A stretch of 64,000 bases of DNA from Polydactylus sextarius (GCA_016801845.1 CM028907.1:20197098-20261097); one strand, 5' to 3'; numbered from the stretch's first letter, positions 49,163 through 60,594 are shown. A program made the numbers and translations. Notes: generated from the letters alone by a model not told the origin.

Positions 49163-50285
49163 CCAACATATTTCTTGCAAAAAAAAGGCCCTTTTTTAAG
49201 AAGGCAAAATAGATTAACACAATTAAATGGAAAACAGATTGAATTTTAAAACTATAAATGCAATAAAGAGTCATTTTAAAAAAAAATGTTAAAAAATAAA
49301 ATGACATACACACACACACACGTTAACATCTGGTAACAGTATGCGTGGGCCTGCTGAACAGCGTACATCGTCCTAGCATCTCTGTTTCTTTTACTTCTGT
49401 ATTGAGTTTCCATGTTGAGCAGTAGAATTGTGGAAGGTGTGGATCAGCTTCTCTCTGTATCACCATGTTGTGATGTTTTTCTGCCGGAGCAAACATTTAC
49501 AAATTTTGTAGCCCAAGTCTGAAATTTGTGCAAATTTTAACGAAATACCATGGATATGAAGAGGCAACGGAGCTCATAGAATGCTGGTGAGGAGAAATGT
49601 CTGTTTCTGTCTATGGCTTTCAGATTTCCAGGAAATTGAATTTTTCCCAGCATGCTGTGGTGAGGTGGGCTTCAGCCGTGATGCAATGTTGAATGGCAGA
49701 GCAGAAATCAGAAGGAGGGAGATCATAATGAAAGATGTATCAACCCTTGTTCATCACTGCTCATGTTCACACAATCTGCCAACATGCCATGTAATCATCC
49801 AAAAGTAAGATGGGCCTGGGCTACATATTTATTAGTACTGGCTTTGGATTTTTTTTTTTAAATTAAAAACTGTAGTTCATCTGTTCAATACATAAAACAA
49901 ACAAACAGAAAATAACGTCCCATAAGCCCACACACGTAAGCACATAAGCCTCATTCAGAACTCATCTTCAATCAGCATTAACTAACATTAAGTGTTGGAG
50001 CATGATGGGAGGTGGACTGCTACATATGTAGCCACCACCCTGAACACAGCATTCTACTTTCTGCCTGTCTGGCTTATTGTTCACTGGCACTGAATTTCAG
50101 ATGCCAGTCATATCTTGCAGAATCATCCAAGAAGAAGTTCCTGGCTACACCGGGGTGTATTATTCACACCTCATAATAATCCAGTGTCTCAGGCAATCTC
50201 TTGTTGATACTGAATAAGAAAAGAAGCCTTTATGACAGTCAGTGGTGCAGCATGTCATGGAAAGGCTTCGGATAGGATTTCATAA
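49163..50285. other. Unique non-coding sequence
   Basis: No gene recognised. A short (CA)n lies at 49308-49321 and a T run at about 49850-49859. Confidence 0.5.
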
Positions 50286-50291
50286 AAAGAA

Positions 50292-50292
50292 C

Positions 50293-50352
<60 letters not shown>

Positions 50353-50360
50353 ATATATGT
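50292..50360. repeat. Compound (AT)n-(GT)n-(GTAT)n-(AT)n
   Basis: An AT array, then about 18 GT units, GTATGTATGT and ATATATAT. The 129-codon minus-strand frame across it contains a long Tyr/Thr/His repeat and is spurious. Confidence 0.95.
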
Positions 50361-50385
50361 AATAATGTAAAATGTAATGTAAAAT

Positions 50386-50435
50386 GAAATCATTGAAATC
50401 ATTGTAAATGAAATCATTGTAAAAACAATGATTTC
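50386..50435. repeat. Three direct copies and one inverted copy of a 10-mer
   Basis: GAAATCATTG occurs at 50386-50395, 50395-50404 and 50410-50419. Its reverse complement CAATGATTTC is at 50426-50435, making a perfect hairpin with a six-base loop. Confidence 0.85.
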
Positions 50436-50789
50436 TTAAATACTCTATGAAACTCTGCTTCATTAAGAAATAGCCATACAGTAAGAATAAACACAAAACA
50501 CATTTTGTGCTTTCCAGTTCACATACATGACTTGCAAAAGCAAATTCAATCAGAATGTGAGAGTAAGGAGTATGTTTTACTTGCGGTTTTGGGGATTTCC
50601 ACAAATTGTTAAAACAGATTTTAAACATCTAAACGTAGGGTAAATGAAAACGATGAAAAAAAAGAATAAGGAAAGGTAGTATGTCCCAATATAAATATTT
50701 TTGTAGAATGGAAAGCTGTCTTTTTTTATACGGTTTCTTTGTCTCCACTATAAAAACAAAGCCTCCCGGCAGACCATTTAAGAACCTGA

Positions 50790-51010
50790 ACAAAATTAAG
50801 ATCCTAATTTGGGATTAGACAACACATGCTGCCTCCAGATTTATCTGCTACATAACAGTATGTAAATGTGACCGGTCTCTGAGAAGCTTTTAAACGTCTT
50901 TTAAAGTACAACAAATAAATTCTCTGTGATTTGTCAACCCTGGCACTTGATAAGACATTATGTTCTTAATTAAAGGGGGAAATACCGGAACAATCTCAGA
51001 AATGTTTTCC
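50790..51010. promoter_or_regulatory. Candidate conserved non-coding element
   Basis: A repeat-free block with TTTGGGATTAGAC (OTX/PITX-type GGATTA), GATTTATCTGC (GATA-type TTATC), CCTGGCACTTGATAAGAC and TTCTTAATTAAAG. No coding frame. Assigned by motif content and texture. Confidence 0.33.
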
Positions 51011-53900
51011 ATTTAAAAGTTGGGCAAAATTTTGATTAAGTTCAGGTGATGGATTTTTTTTTTTTTTACCACGTCAGTAATTGACCTCATAAGAGGAGGA
51101 AGTGTGACAGCGTCAGCAAGGTGAAATTGTGTTAAGTTAATCAGTTGTGTTACACAACAGGACAATAAATGAATGAAAAGCACAATGTAAACAAAAAACA
51201 TATACGTATATCTTCCATATTAACACAAGTGATATAAATAAATGCATCTTGTTGCCTTTATCTAAAGATTTTGATATTTGTGGGATCTTCAAAAACAAAG
51301 ACTGTTTTACTTGACTGCCTAAACTCACACACTGACAAAACACAAACCGTTATTTTTGCCTGCAGACTGCCTCGTCCCTGAGGTAATGATGGAAAGTCTC
51401 AGTTCTCCTGCTTCCTCTGTTCAACCTTTCCCAGAAGATCTAGACGTCACTGTGGACCAAACATTGGTTTTGTAAAACATGTCTGGTTTGCATTATGGAC
51501 ACGTTTTCTTACTTATGTGTTCATTTACTACAATATGTGAAGAATTCTGACTTTAATAACTTTAATCAATTCCCATAAGTGCATGTCTGCTTCAGGGTCA
51601 TTTATGTTTATGCTATAAGGATGTTTGCTAAAATCCAGAGAGGTTCAGAGTAAGGATATGATAGCTTATACTTGCATGAGGCCAACTGTACATATGAGGT
51701 TAAATATAGCAGAATGAAACCATTTGTGTGTCGGTGTGTTGTGGTATATCACATATCACTGATGAAAACAGTCTAAGAGCGAGACAGAGAGGGAGAGAGG
51801 GAGGAGGCTATACACTATTAAGCATGCAGAGGGGGCGAGCTAGTTATTGTTGTGGGACAGAGAGTGAAAGGCAAGTGAGGGAGAGAGCGAGAGTCCATTG
51901 CTAATGGATGTTTCTTGCTTTGCATGTGTGTTTGTGTCTCAGTGTTTCTCTCATTTAGAAGCACACTAATCCTATTAGTGCCACTGGTGTGTCAGAGTGT
52001 GTGTGTGTGTCGTGTGTGTGTGTGTGCGCACACTATAATGGGGTTGTTAAACTTTCTCATCTTCCGGCTTTATTTTGTTTAGCCCTGTCACTCCTCTCTC
52101 TAACATTTCTTTCACTTCATCCAATCTTCTGTCTGTCTGTCCGTCTGTGTCGTCTGGGCTCTGTCCGTTTCTTTTCTCATCGTATTTGAGTTTTTAGGGA
52201 ACTTAAACTTCATCTGAAAATATGTTTTTATTTATTTTATTTTTTTTTTTTATTTAAACATAATCACATTTTTACAGGTGAATCTGTGTCAGTGGCTCAC
52301 TGAAATGTACACAGACAGTGAATTTATTCTTCACTGATAAGTCACATGTGGCCTTAATCCTTCTGTGTGATGGTGACATCAGACTGATTTGTTTATTTAT
52401 ATTGAAAAAAAAAACTTTTCTCTAACCTGAGCGGCAGGCGGGATGTGAATTGCGTCCTCTTCCCCACCTTTAGCCTCTGAACACAATAATCCAGATACTT
52501 ATTATGATTTCTACAAGACATATTCTCTGTTGCAGTATGGTTGTATTGCAATATCTTATCTAATAGACAAGGCTATTTTAATATGGTCCTCCCTCCTCTA
52601 TTCCATTGGTACTTTCTTCTTTTTTCTCTGTTCTCTTCTTTCTTTCCTATCTTCTGTTTCCCTTTGCTAGATCCTGTATTTTCTTAGGAGTCAATCAATT
52701 TTTCATACTTTCATACTTAGTTCCAAAGGTAGACCAAGACAAAAAAAAAAAAAAAAAAAAAGCCAAGAAGAAAGCTGTGGATCCCCTAGCCCAGAAAATC
52801 CATAAGGTGCTACCTGTGCAAGTCTCCATCATTTATTATTGAGTCCTGGACTGTCCACTTTCCTCATCCACTTCCTATAACAAGCATGGAATTTCAGGAA
52901 TATCCTGGAAGAACAAAGAGAGATATACAAAAGGCAAACCCCGAACAGAGAAGATAAAATCATTTGTCTTTACAATCATTTTCCGTGTCAGTACAAAAAA
53001 AGAAAAAAAAAAAACAAGCTCAATCTTGTTTTAGCCTAAAACTGAGCAAATAATCAAAATGAAAATGAAGAGAGGATATCAACCTGATCTTAGTCAGATT
53101 ACACCAACTTCCTCTGTATTTCAGAATTCAACACCCCATGCAGCACATTCATGGCGTTAATAATCTTACGATGCTATTTTCCAACCAGCTGCAACACTGG
53201 TGGCCTAATAGTGACACTGCCATAATACTTCATCTATTCTTTATGAAAACATTTCAACAGGTTGAGATTACTGTGAAATGAGCTGTGGATATTCAAGGTC
53301 ACAGTAGTATGTTTCGACTGCGCACAGATAGAAAGATCATTATGAATCTTTGACCGTACTCTCCATGAAGGCGATTCCTTCCAAATTTAGACACATCGTG
53401 AGTTTTCTTCTTCCACTGCCCTTTGGCCAAAATGTTAACTTTATACCATAACATTTGCTGAGCACATTTTTTTTTCCCAAAAGATAAACCCTTTTAATTT
53501 TCATGACCCCATGGCCCTCTATTAATTATATTTTTACATTACAGTTTCACCCCCACAAGGCTCTAGGAATAGAAAATTGTCAGTTGTCCAGTCTGATCAG
53601 TTCTCTGTTGAGCTGTAATGAACATCAAACCCTTACAGGCCACTAACAGGGCTTTGGGATCTAAGTCTTAGTCAGCAGCAACGGGGCTGTTTTATTATCT
53701 TCACATATTACTCAGTATATAACTTTGTGGGCATCTGGGGTCTGTGGCGGTCCCTGTGCCTCATGATAACATACCTCTGATCTAAAGAAAAATATTTAAT
53801 GAGAAAGAAATCTTCCTCAGCCCTGTCTTTCCCCTCCCCATACTCTTTATCATCCTCCTCCCTAACTCAACTCAGCTCCTCCTCGATTCCTTCAATGCCC
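51011..53900. other. Non-coding sequence with scattered low-complexity tracts
   Basis: No gene recognised. Contains a poly(T) run at 51054-51068, GA-rich sequence at 51779-51900, an imperfect TG array at 51997-52028, a T-rich patch at 52235-52252 and poly(A) at 52741-52762. The Lys-rich plus-strand frame through the last run is an artefact. Confidence 0.5.
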
Positions 53901-53914
53901 TTCACCTCTGTCTG

Positions 53915-54120
53915 CTTAATAACTGGCCGATTAAGCTGCTCACTACATTTTTAGTGGGGCATTCAATAACACAAGGGTCAACGGCACTTGAAAAACATTG
54001 CACACCAATTGTAATTATAGTTTTGGAAAAGTCAAAGGGTTTGTGGGTACAGCGGGTTTAAATGCCAGCATGGGGTAACAGTTTTTAAATGGACCTCATC
54101 AACACGTTCGCGGGTTTTTT
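53915..54120. promoter_or_regulatory. Candidate conserved non-coding element
   Basis: Continuous repeat-free block: TGCTTAATAACTGGCCGATT, CATTTTTAGTGGGGCATTCA, GCACACCAATTGTAATTATA and TGGAAAAGTCAAAGGGTTTG. It mixes homeodomain, CCAAT and nuclear-receptor-like (TCAAAGG) cores. It ends at a poly(T) run at 54115-54124. No frame is coding-like. Confidence 0.4.
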
Positions 54121-54194
54121 TTTTAACCCCTCCCTCTTCTCTTTTCGCTCCCTTTCTTTTTGTTCTTTCACCCGTTCTCTCCTCTGTGTTTTGC

Positions 54195-54350
54195 GGCAGT
54201 TGATTATGTAGGGGTTGCTGCTAATGAGCCATAAGGACTAATTGGGATTGTCAAAAAAAGAGAGAGACAGCAGGAGACAAAGTGTTTTGCCATTTACAAG
54301 TGCAATAAGTCAAAAATGAGGAAGAGATGAAAGGAAGTTACGGGGGAAAA
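54195..54350. promoter_or_regulatory. Candidate conserved non-coding element
   Basis: GCGGCAGTTGATTATGTAGG, CTGCTAATGAGCC and GGACTAATTGGGATTGTC are homeodomain-type cores, followed by a MEIS/TALE-like GACAG (AGAGACAGCAGG) and TTTGCCATTTACAAGTGC. It probably forms one regulatory unit with the preceding block, interrupted by a pyrimidine tract at 54121-54180. Confidence 0.4.
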
Positions 54351-54605
54351 TAAATTCTCCACAATCAGATGAATCAGGATTTAAATTTTTAAAAATTTTA
54401 AAATCTTTTTTTTTTTTCTTCAACAGAAGAAATAATAATAATAACAATTTCCCCTAATCTCTCTGTGACCTAGTCAAATTCCTAATTTTAATTTTCTTAA
54501 ATAATTACTTTCTGCAGATTTACATAAATAATATTAATTAATTAATCAATAATATAATAATAAACAGAAAAAGCTGAATACACACAACAATGCACTCCTT
54601 ATTTA

Positions 54606-54606
54606 C

Positions 54607-54639
<33 letters not shown>
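54606..54639. repeat. (AAT)n trinucleotide repeat
   Basis: About 11 AAT units; on the minus strand it reads as poly-Ile, an artefact. Confidence 0.95.
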
Positions 54640-55074
54640 TTTGTGTTTGTGTGTAGAGGTGATTTGTGGTCCAATATCACCTCTACAATTTGGGAGGTGG
54701 TAAACTCCATCTCCCATATTGGATTTCATATATTAATACTAAAGTTTCTTCTCAGAAATTTATTCAGAAAAACAAACAACAAACAAACAAATAAACTTTC
54801 AACTTAATTTCCTAGTGCTGCTGTGTATTCAGAGAAGAAAGACCAAATTGTGATCAGATAAAATCCTGGATCGTCAATAAACACACACAGACCAGATTTC
54901 ACGAGCTTCAAAAAAATCCTTTGGCCTCTACACTGGTGTGTGTCTGAGTGTGAACAATTCTCTTTGTCATCCACTTTGCTTTTTAGATTACATAGCTTCA
55001 TTACAAACATAAGTGCATTAACAAACAAAATCCTCTCAGTGCGCACATTAAAAACATCTCATTCCCACCCCGAC

Positions 55075-55385
55075 GCACAATCAAGGCCATAAAACAATAC
55101 GTTGCAGCCCTGACTAATTACCAATGTGAAAACTTTCATAATTGAATAGCGCCCCTTACCCAATCCCGCTTGGCCAGGGCGTATTAAAACAGGCTGTTCT
55201 CAATTTGAATTTGTCAAAGCAAACAAATGAGACAGTTTGCATGGAGCGATTTGTCTGAAGTCAGGTAATAAGGTGGGAATCACAGCCAATTTGTTGTTTG
55301 GGAGTTTGCTAAATGAAGCTCATTAGCGGTAAGGAAAGTCTGCGGAGGACATAAGTAAATTATACTGAACCCCAGTTATGAGCAA
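55075..55385. promoter_or_regulatory. Candidate conserved non-coding element, strongest by texture
   Basis: About 310 bp with no simple repeat. Words include CCTGACTAATTACCAATGTG, CCTTACCCAATCCCGCTTGG, CAATTTGAATTTGTCAAAGC, AAACAAATGAGACAGTTTGC, GTCAGGTAATAAGGTGGGAA and AATGAAGCTCATTAGCGG. Homeodomain, CCAAT-type (ACCCAATC), TCF/nuclear-receptor-like (TCAAAG) and MEIS-like (GAGACAG) cores are packed tightly. There is no coding frame. Confidence 0.45.
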
Positions 55386-55920
55386 ATAAATGTACATGAA
55401 CACAGACATCATGTGAGTGTGTATAGATCAGTGTCCATAGTGTGATAATTCAGTTAGAGATGGAGGTTTACTGCTGCATTGTCAGATTATGCCATTTGTC
55501 TTGTCGTGATTATACGACGTACGACTGTCAGTTTAAATAAAGCACACGCTGTGTAACAAATCACATAGTGATGAATGTATATTTTTCTAATTCATTTCAA
55601 AATGAATCAGACTAAATACAAGACACACAGACAGTGTTCTCTAGAATAGAAAAAAAAATTGAAGCTGTTACTTTAACACAGAGTTGACTTTCTGAGTCTT
55701 TCTGATGGTTCGCATTCTGTTTTGCTGCGATACAAGATAAAAATTCCTAAGCAGCAGACATGGAGAGAAATAAACTATGATTTTATGTCATGTAGTCATG
55801 TTTTTATCCACCCAATGGATTTCACAGTAATGTAACAATACAACCAAAACCAATACCAAATCAATGAGCAAAAGAGGCTAAAAATTTGACTCAATGTTAG
55901 TGACCAAAAGAAGAAAAAGA

Positions 55921-55944
55921 AAAAAAAAAAAAAAAAAAAAAAAA
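55921..55944. repeat. Poly(A), 24 nt
   Basis: An uninterrupted A run preceded by AAGAAGAAAAAG. Confidence 0.95.
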
Positions 55945-56100
55945 CACCAACACTACGGAATGACCTGGTTTCCTGCATTAATTGGTCATAAAAAAGTTTA
56001 ATCCAAGTCATAAGATTCACAGATGTAGAGAATCTAATAACACACAAACAATTATAATTGTGTCTTTATGGAACATGTCCATTAAACATTTGCAGTGCCA

Positions 56101-56450
56101 GTGAAAAAAGTTAGTGAAGCGTCGGATTTAATAATTGGTCGAACATCCTTTGGCAGCAATAACCTCAAAACAATCGCTCCCTGTAGCTGCAGGAGAAAAT
56201 AAAAAATAAATAAATAAAACAATCAGGAGGAGTTTTGGACCAGTCTTTTAACTGAGCTCCATCAGTTCAGACATATTCTGAGGTTGTTTGGTTTGAGGCT
56301 CAAGCCTGAGTTCTGACTGCGCGTACATTGATTTACTCCATTTAGAGTCATTGTCCTGCTTCATCACCCACGCCAACAACGACTGTCACCTGGTGATGGA
56401 AAATTCCTGAGAGTAACTTGGCTAAACTTGCAAATTTTATTGTCCCAGGA
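56101..56450 (-). mobile_element. Relic of a Tc1-like DNA transposon (transposase region antisense)
   Basis: The plus strand carries the familiar antisense text of a common fish Tc1-like element. After a terminal-type GTGAAAAAAGTTAGTGAAGC come CTTTGGCAGCAATAACCTCA, CCTGTAGCTGCAGGAG, CAGGAGGAGTTTTGGACCAG, ATCAGTTCAG...ATATTCT, GAGTCATTGTCCTGCTTCAT, CACCCA and GGCTAAACTTGCAAATTTTA. On the minus strand this is the transposase catalytic-domain area; the residual HQDNDSKWSKS corresponds to the usual HHNDPKTQKVN-like stretch. Stops, an A/T-rich insertion at about 56195-56220 and deletions show it is long dead. Confidence 0.75.
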
Positions 56451-56844
56451 AACCAGATTCCATTCCATTCTCGGCTCCAGATTCATTAACTCTTGATGTC
56501 CTGAGAGGATCACATCACTTTTCCATCAAAAACACCTGATGTTTCAATGACGTCCTCAGAATGGACATGAATATTATAACAGTTTGTGTATAATTAGTGA
56601 CACTTTAGTAACTTCACTGATGGTATGATCATATTTAAGATAAATTAAGACCAATAAACAACCTAAAATATATTTCGTTGTGATTTTATTTAATAGAAGT
56701 GACAATACATTTAAAAGAGAAGAAATATTGTGCTGTTTTCATTAATTATTGTTGTTTTTTTTTTAATCTTTAAAGAGTTGAGATTAATGTCAGTCAGTGA
56801 AACACAAGGTGCTAAAAGAAAGAGTTCACCAGGCAAATACAAAT

Positions 56845-57075
56845 AAAAGCGAATGAGAATGTGACATTCACTTGACATTTCCTGTGGATTTAAACAGTGA
56901 ACTGAAATGTCATTAGGAATCAGAACAGCCGCCAGTAATCTGAATCAATGTGATGTTTATTACTTGTTTGTCTCTTTTTAAACAGAGTGCTTTGTATATT
57001 GTCAAATGACTCCTAATGATGAGAAGGTGAACGTGACCTCCTTGTTTTGTCACATTGACACAGTCACCAGTGTTC
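56845..57075. promoter_or_regulatory. Candidate conserved non-coding element
   Basis: A repeat-free block with GAAATGTCATTAGGAATCAG, AATCTGAATCAATGTGATG, ATTGTCAAATGACTCC and GTTTTGTCACATTGACACAG. It includes a nearly symmetric TTTGTCACATTGACA. Assigned by texture; the lower half is less convincing. Confidence 0.28.
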
Positions 57076-57123
57076 AGGCTAGTCTGTGTGTTGATAAGAC
57101 ACTGTTTGTATAAACAAGTTATT

Positions 57124-57125
57124 CA

Positions 57126-57160
<35 letters not shown>
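57124..57160. repeat. (CA)n followed by poly(A)
   Basis: About seven CA units run into 22 consecutive A residues. Confidence 0.95.
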
Positions 57161-57476
57161 CTGTATGAGGAGGATGGATAAAAGACAGCTCCGTTAGATA
57201 TTTCTGCCAGTTCTCTGCTCATTAAGTGTTAATTAATTATTAATTATATATAAAATTGCAAAACCTACTTTCCAGTAAATAAACTTAATAAACTTTTCTG
57301 TGTCCTGAATCCCCTCAGAAATGTCAAATGTCAAAAAGTTTGTTATGAACATTCAGTCTTATTCAGTCTTGTTGAGGGTCATTACTTCCTCCTGCATAGT
57401 TTCCTTATTCCAAATCAGTTTCATTGTATCTGCAATGTCAGATTATCTTCATTAAAACTTCAGAGTCTAATACTAA

Positions 57477-57480
<4 letters not shown>

Positions 57481-57527
<47 letters not shown>

Positions 57528-57549
57528 CATATATATATATATATATATA
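57481..57549. repeat. (TA)n microsatellite in two blocks
   Basis: About 23 TA units, an AACA interruption at about 57526-57529, then about 10 more. It is fully self-complementary and probably length-unstable. The Tyr-Ile plus-strand frame is an artefact. Confidence 0.96.
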
Positions 57550-58030
57550 AACTGTAAATGTGTGAACTGTAAATTTAAAGAAACACTTCATGTAAAATCC
57601 AGTCAGACTATCTTACATACAAGTTACAACGTTGGCAAAATCAATACCAGAGATTTACTAAAAAACCCAAAATGTCTAGAAATAAATAAATTAAAAAAAT
57701 AAAATAAGTAAAAGGTTGAGGAAGACAAAAAAGAGGAGAAAAATGAAACAATATACATGAGGGGAAAAAAGGAGACAAGTTGAGAAATAGGTACCGAGAG
57801 GAAAAGAGCAGAGAAAAGGTATGAATGAGCTCTACAACAGAGGAAAGTAATTTTAGGTCTCGGTAAGAACCAGATGAAAGAACTGTGACAGGTTGAAGAT
57901 GGAGTTCCTCTCACAAATGAACAAGTCATGATGATGAATGCAAAGTGGAACGGTCTCTCCTCACACAGTGCACACAGCAAAATAGGTCATTCCTTCCGGA
58001 CTGTTTACTCCAAAATGATCCACGTGTAAT
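57550..58030. other. Purine-rich non-coding sequence
   Basis: 57640-57830 is A/G-rich and produces a minus-strand Phe/Ser/Leu frame with no other support. Nothing else recognised. Confidence 0.5.
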
Positions 58031-58031
58031 T

Positions 58032-58360
58032 TTATGATGTGCCCACCTCGAAATTTTCAAAACTACTCGAATAAGTTTGGATCATCGTCTCTGCTGAGGT
58101 GAGACTAAATGTGGCCTTTGTGGTTATAAGAAATAACTGCTGGTGGGAGACGACACCTGAGCCACGGTCTCCGTCGTCCACAGTCATAATAAACATACAG
58201 TAGGTTGTTTCAAGCTTTGTGACCACACAGTCAGTGATGGGTTTTTTTATGTGTTTCTTTTTTTTCCTGTGTCCACACCATGAAGCGCACCATGAATATT
58301 CAATGATGCCAAAAAAGGCAGAGTGGTAGCGAATGTGTGTACAAGGTGAGTCATTCTTCT
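58032..58360 (-). other. Protein-like open frame of about 110 codons, unknown
   Basis: One minus-strand frame is open for roughly 330 nt. Its C-terminal half reads like a protein (MFIMTVDDGDRGSGVVSHQQ, then ITTKATFSLTSAETMIQTYS) and ends FENFEVGTS. It contains several CpGs in an otherwise CpG-poor region. A possible donor (GAG|GTGGGC) lies near the end. I see no pyrimidine-rich acceptor on this strand, and the N-terminal half is Lys-rich from an A run. Chance or an old exon; no family recognised. Confidence 0.2.
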
Positions 58361-59085
58361 TGCTCCTTTACATTCAACTGAAAAGACTACAGACGTTTTA
58401 AAAAGACTCCCAACGTGCCCCAGAGGATATATTATTTTTTTAAGAACCTTGAGAGACTGTAGAAGGAACACAACGGTGAAGAAAAACTGTCTGGAAAAGA
58501 AAGAAGAAGAAAAAAAAAGAAAGAAAGGAAAGAAAAGAGATGAGAACAAAGTCTCACGTTTCTGTAGTTTGGTTTCAAAACATTCTCGGTAAGAAACCTA
58601 TTCTGAACAAAATTTATTGCTATTTGTCATGTGATGGAGAGTTTTCCCCTTCGTTTTTTACAAATAAATGCGAGGGAGACGAGCAGCATGAGAAAGTAAA
58701 ACCATGTTTCTGTGCAGAGTAACACAAAGAGGAAACAGTATCAAGGACACATTTATAATCAGCTTGAATTTGATCATCACTATGCTAATATTTGAGCAGT
58801 GGCCCAGAAAGAAGTTGAACACATTTTGTTTTCTTCTCTGTATCTTTAACTCTGTCTCCGTGCATATATAATGAACATGTTACAGTTACAGAGCCTTTTA
58901 GTTTTATCGTAGCATTTGGTGTGTTCTAGTAAATATACTGCACAGAACCGGCATCACTATGGAAATTAGAGTACAGCTTTTGTCGTGTTTGTTTGTTTGT
59001 TATTGTTTTTTTTTTTTTTGGAACTGCAGTTATTTTACTAGTGTTTGGTTCAGTGTTTGTGTATTTTCAGTTCTGAATAAACAAC
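58361..59085. other. Non-coding sequence
   Basis: No gene recognised. AGAAAGAAAG-type purine patch at 58497-58540 and a poly(T) run at 59006-59020. Confidence 0.55.
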
Positions 59086-59086
59086 A

Positions 59087-59154
59087 ATATATTCAAAACA
59101 TGTGATATATAAAAATATAAACTTTTTATTTTTGATATAAAATTTTGAATATAT
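59087..59154. repeat. Inverted repeat with perfect 12-bp arms
   Basis: ATATATTCAAAA (59087-59098) and TTTTGAATATAT (59143-59154) flank a 44-nt AT-rich spacer that can itself pair partly. About 20 bp downstream, AGTGCCTGTAAAGTATTCAG (59173-59192) resembles the terminal repeat text of another Tc1-like fish family (AGTGCCTTGCGAAAGTATTC). A transposon end is therefore possible but unproven. Confidence 0.5.
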
Positions 59155-59257
59155 GAAGAATAAAAAAATGATAGTGCCTGTAAAGTATTCAGTCATGACA
59201 CTAAGAACCTTCATTTGGTTGCCATTGTTTTTGCTAAATACTGCTAGTCAACATGAT

Positions 59258-59319
59258 TAATAATAATAACAATAATAATAATAATAATAATTATTATTAT
59301 TATTATTATTATTATTATT
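59258..59319. repeat. (AAT)n meeting (TTA)n: triplet inverted repeat
   Basis: About 10 AAT units with one AAC interruption run straight into about nine ATT units. The whole forms a long AT-only palindrome. Confidence 0.95.
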
Positions 59320-60590
59320 GTTTCATTATTTACAGAGATTTATTCTGCAACATGCATTTGTCATCTAATATTAATAGAATATAAAGAAACTGAACTAATC
59401 TAAAGTACAACTTCATCTCTGCAGTAGAAATAGCTTGAAAAATCACAACAGTGTAATACACTACATGTGATGAAAAGCTGCGTAAAGAAAAGAAGAAGGT
59501 TTAAAACTTGATAATTGTTACTTTCTCTTGTGCTGCTCATCTGAATCACATCAAACAGTTTTGCAAAGACGATTTATCCACATTTTGTGGAATATTTCAG
59601 AATGTGATCTTATTTAGCGACCCTCACTGAAACATTCTTTCAATCTCACGTGTGTGGTATTTTTGTAATTACAAATAAAAACAAACTGGTTCCATCACCG
59701 ACCCACCTCTTTAACCCCGTGAGCTCAAAAACACTCAGACATCTACATCCTGCAATGAAACTCGCATCAGCTGCAACAACAACAGATCACATGGCTTTTA
59801 CACCTCTAAGGTCCTTGTAAAGAAAATATTTGTATTTACCGATGTGTGATTACTATTAAATTAGCTATTGCACAGAGATCACACGTATTTAGAAGTTTGG
59901 CCAACAGAGACAAACATTCACACATGCACAGCCGCAATAATGGACGTGTCTTTAGGATGAGCAGCAGGGCTCAATAAGTGCCAGGGAAACAGGAACTATT
60001 GTCTGTGTTCAAAACTCTGAGGAATCTTAACTGGCCTCATGTTACAAAAAAGCAGCACAAACAAGCATTAAAGATTAAACATTGAAGCCTGTTGCAACTG
60101 ATTCAATTTTGTCCATCAACTGAGAGCAAAGCTGAAAACCTCAGACGCTTACCTCAGCCTTCAGTGACAAGAATATAGTTGTGATTGGAGGTTGAAGTCT
60201 GGGCCTCGCTGTTGTTGTTTGCAGAAGCAGCCACGACTTCCTGAGTTGTTTATTTGTAAAAACGGACCACTTTAAGGTCTCTCAGATTAACCCCCGAGGA
60301 AGAACGTCATGTTTTTAACTATTACAATTTGCAGTTTTACAGATTTTTGAGCACCTTGAATTTAATAAAAGACATTTAAATTGCAGTAGAAAATTGTAGC
60401 AAAGAGTTAAAAAGGCCAGAAAAACAAATGTGGGAAAAAAAAAAAAAAAAAAAGGGACACTCACCACCTCCAACCTCTCAGTCTTCAAATGCCCAGGTGT
60501 CTTTTCTTGTTTTTCTGTAAGTTTGTTTGTGATGGACCAGCCCTGAATCTAATTTAATAACATTGTTCCCTCGGCTGAAGTAAATGACAA
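59320..60590. other. Unique non-coding sequence
   Basis: No gene recognised. A poly(A) run lies at 60436-60453. Scattered CTGCAACAACAACAG-type words, no clear motif cluster. Confidence 0.5.
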
Positions 60591-60594
60591 GATC

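Noticed and set aside
52606..52842. Lys-rich coding frame (VDQDKKKKKKKAKKKAVDP)
   Set aside because: The Lys run comes from a 22-nt poly(A) and the upstream half is a Phe/Leu/Ser-rich chance frame without splice support.
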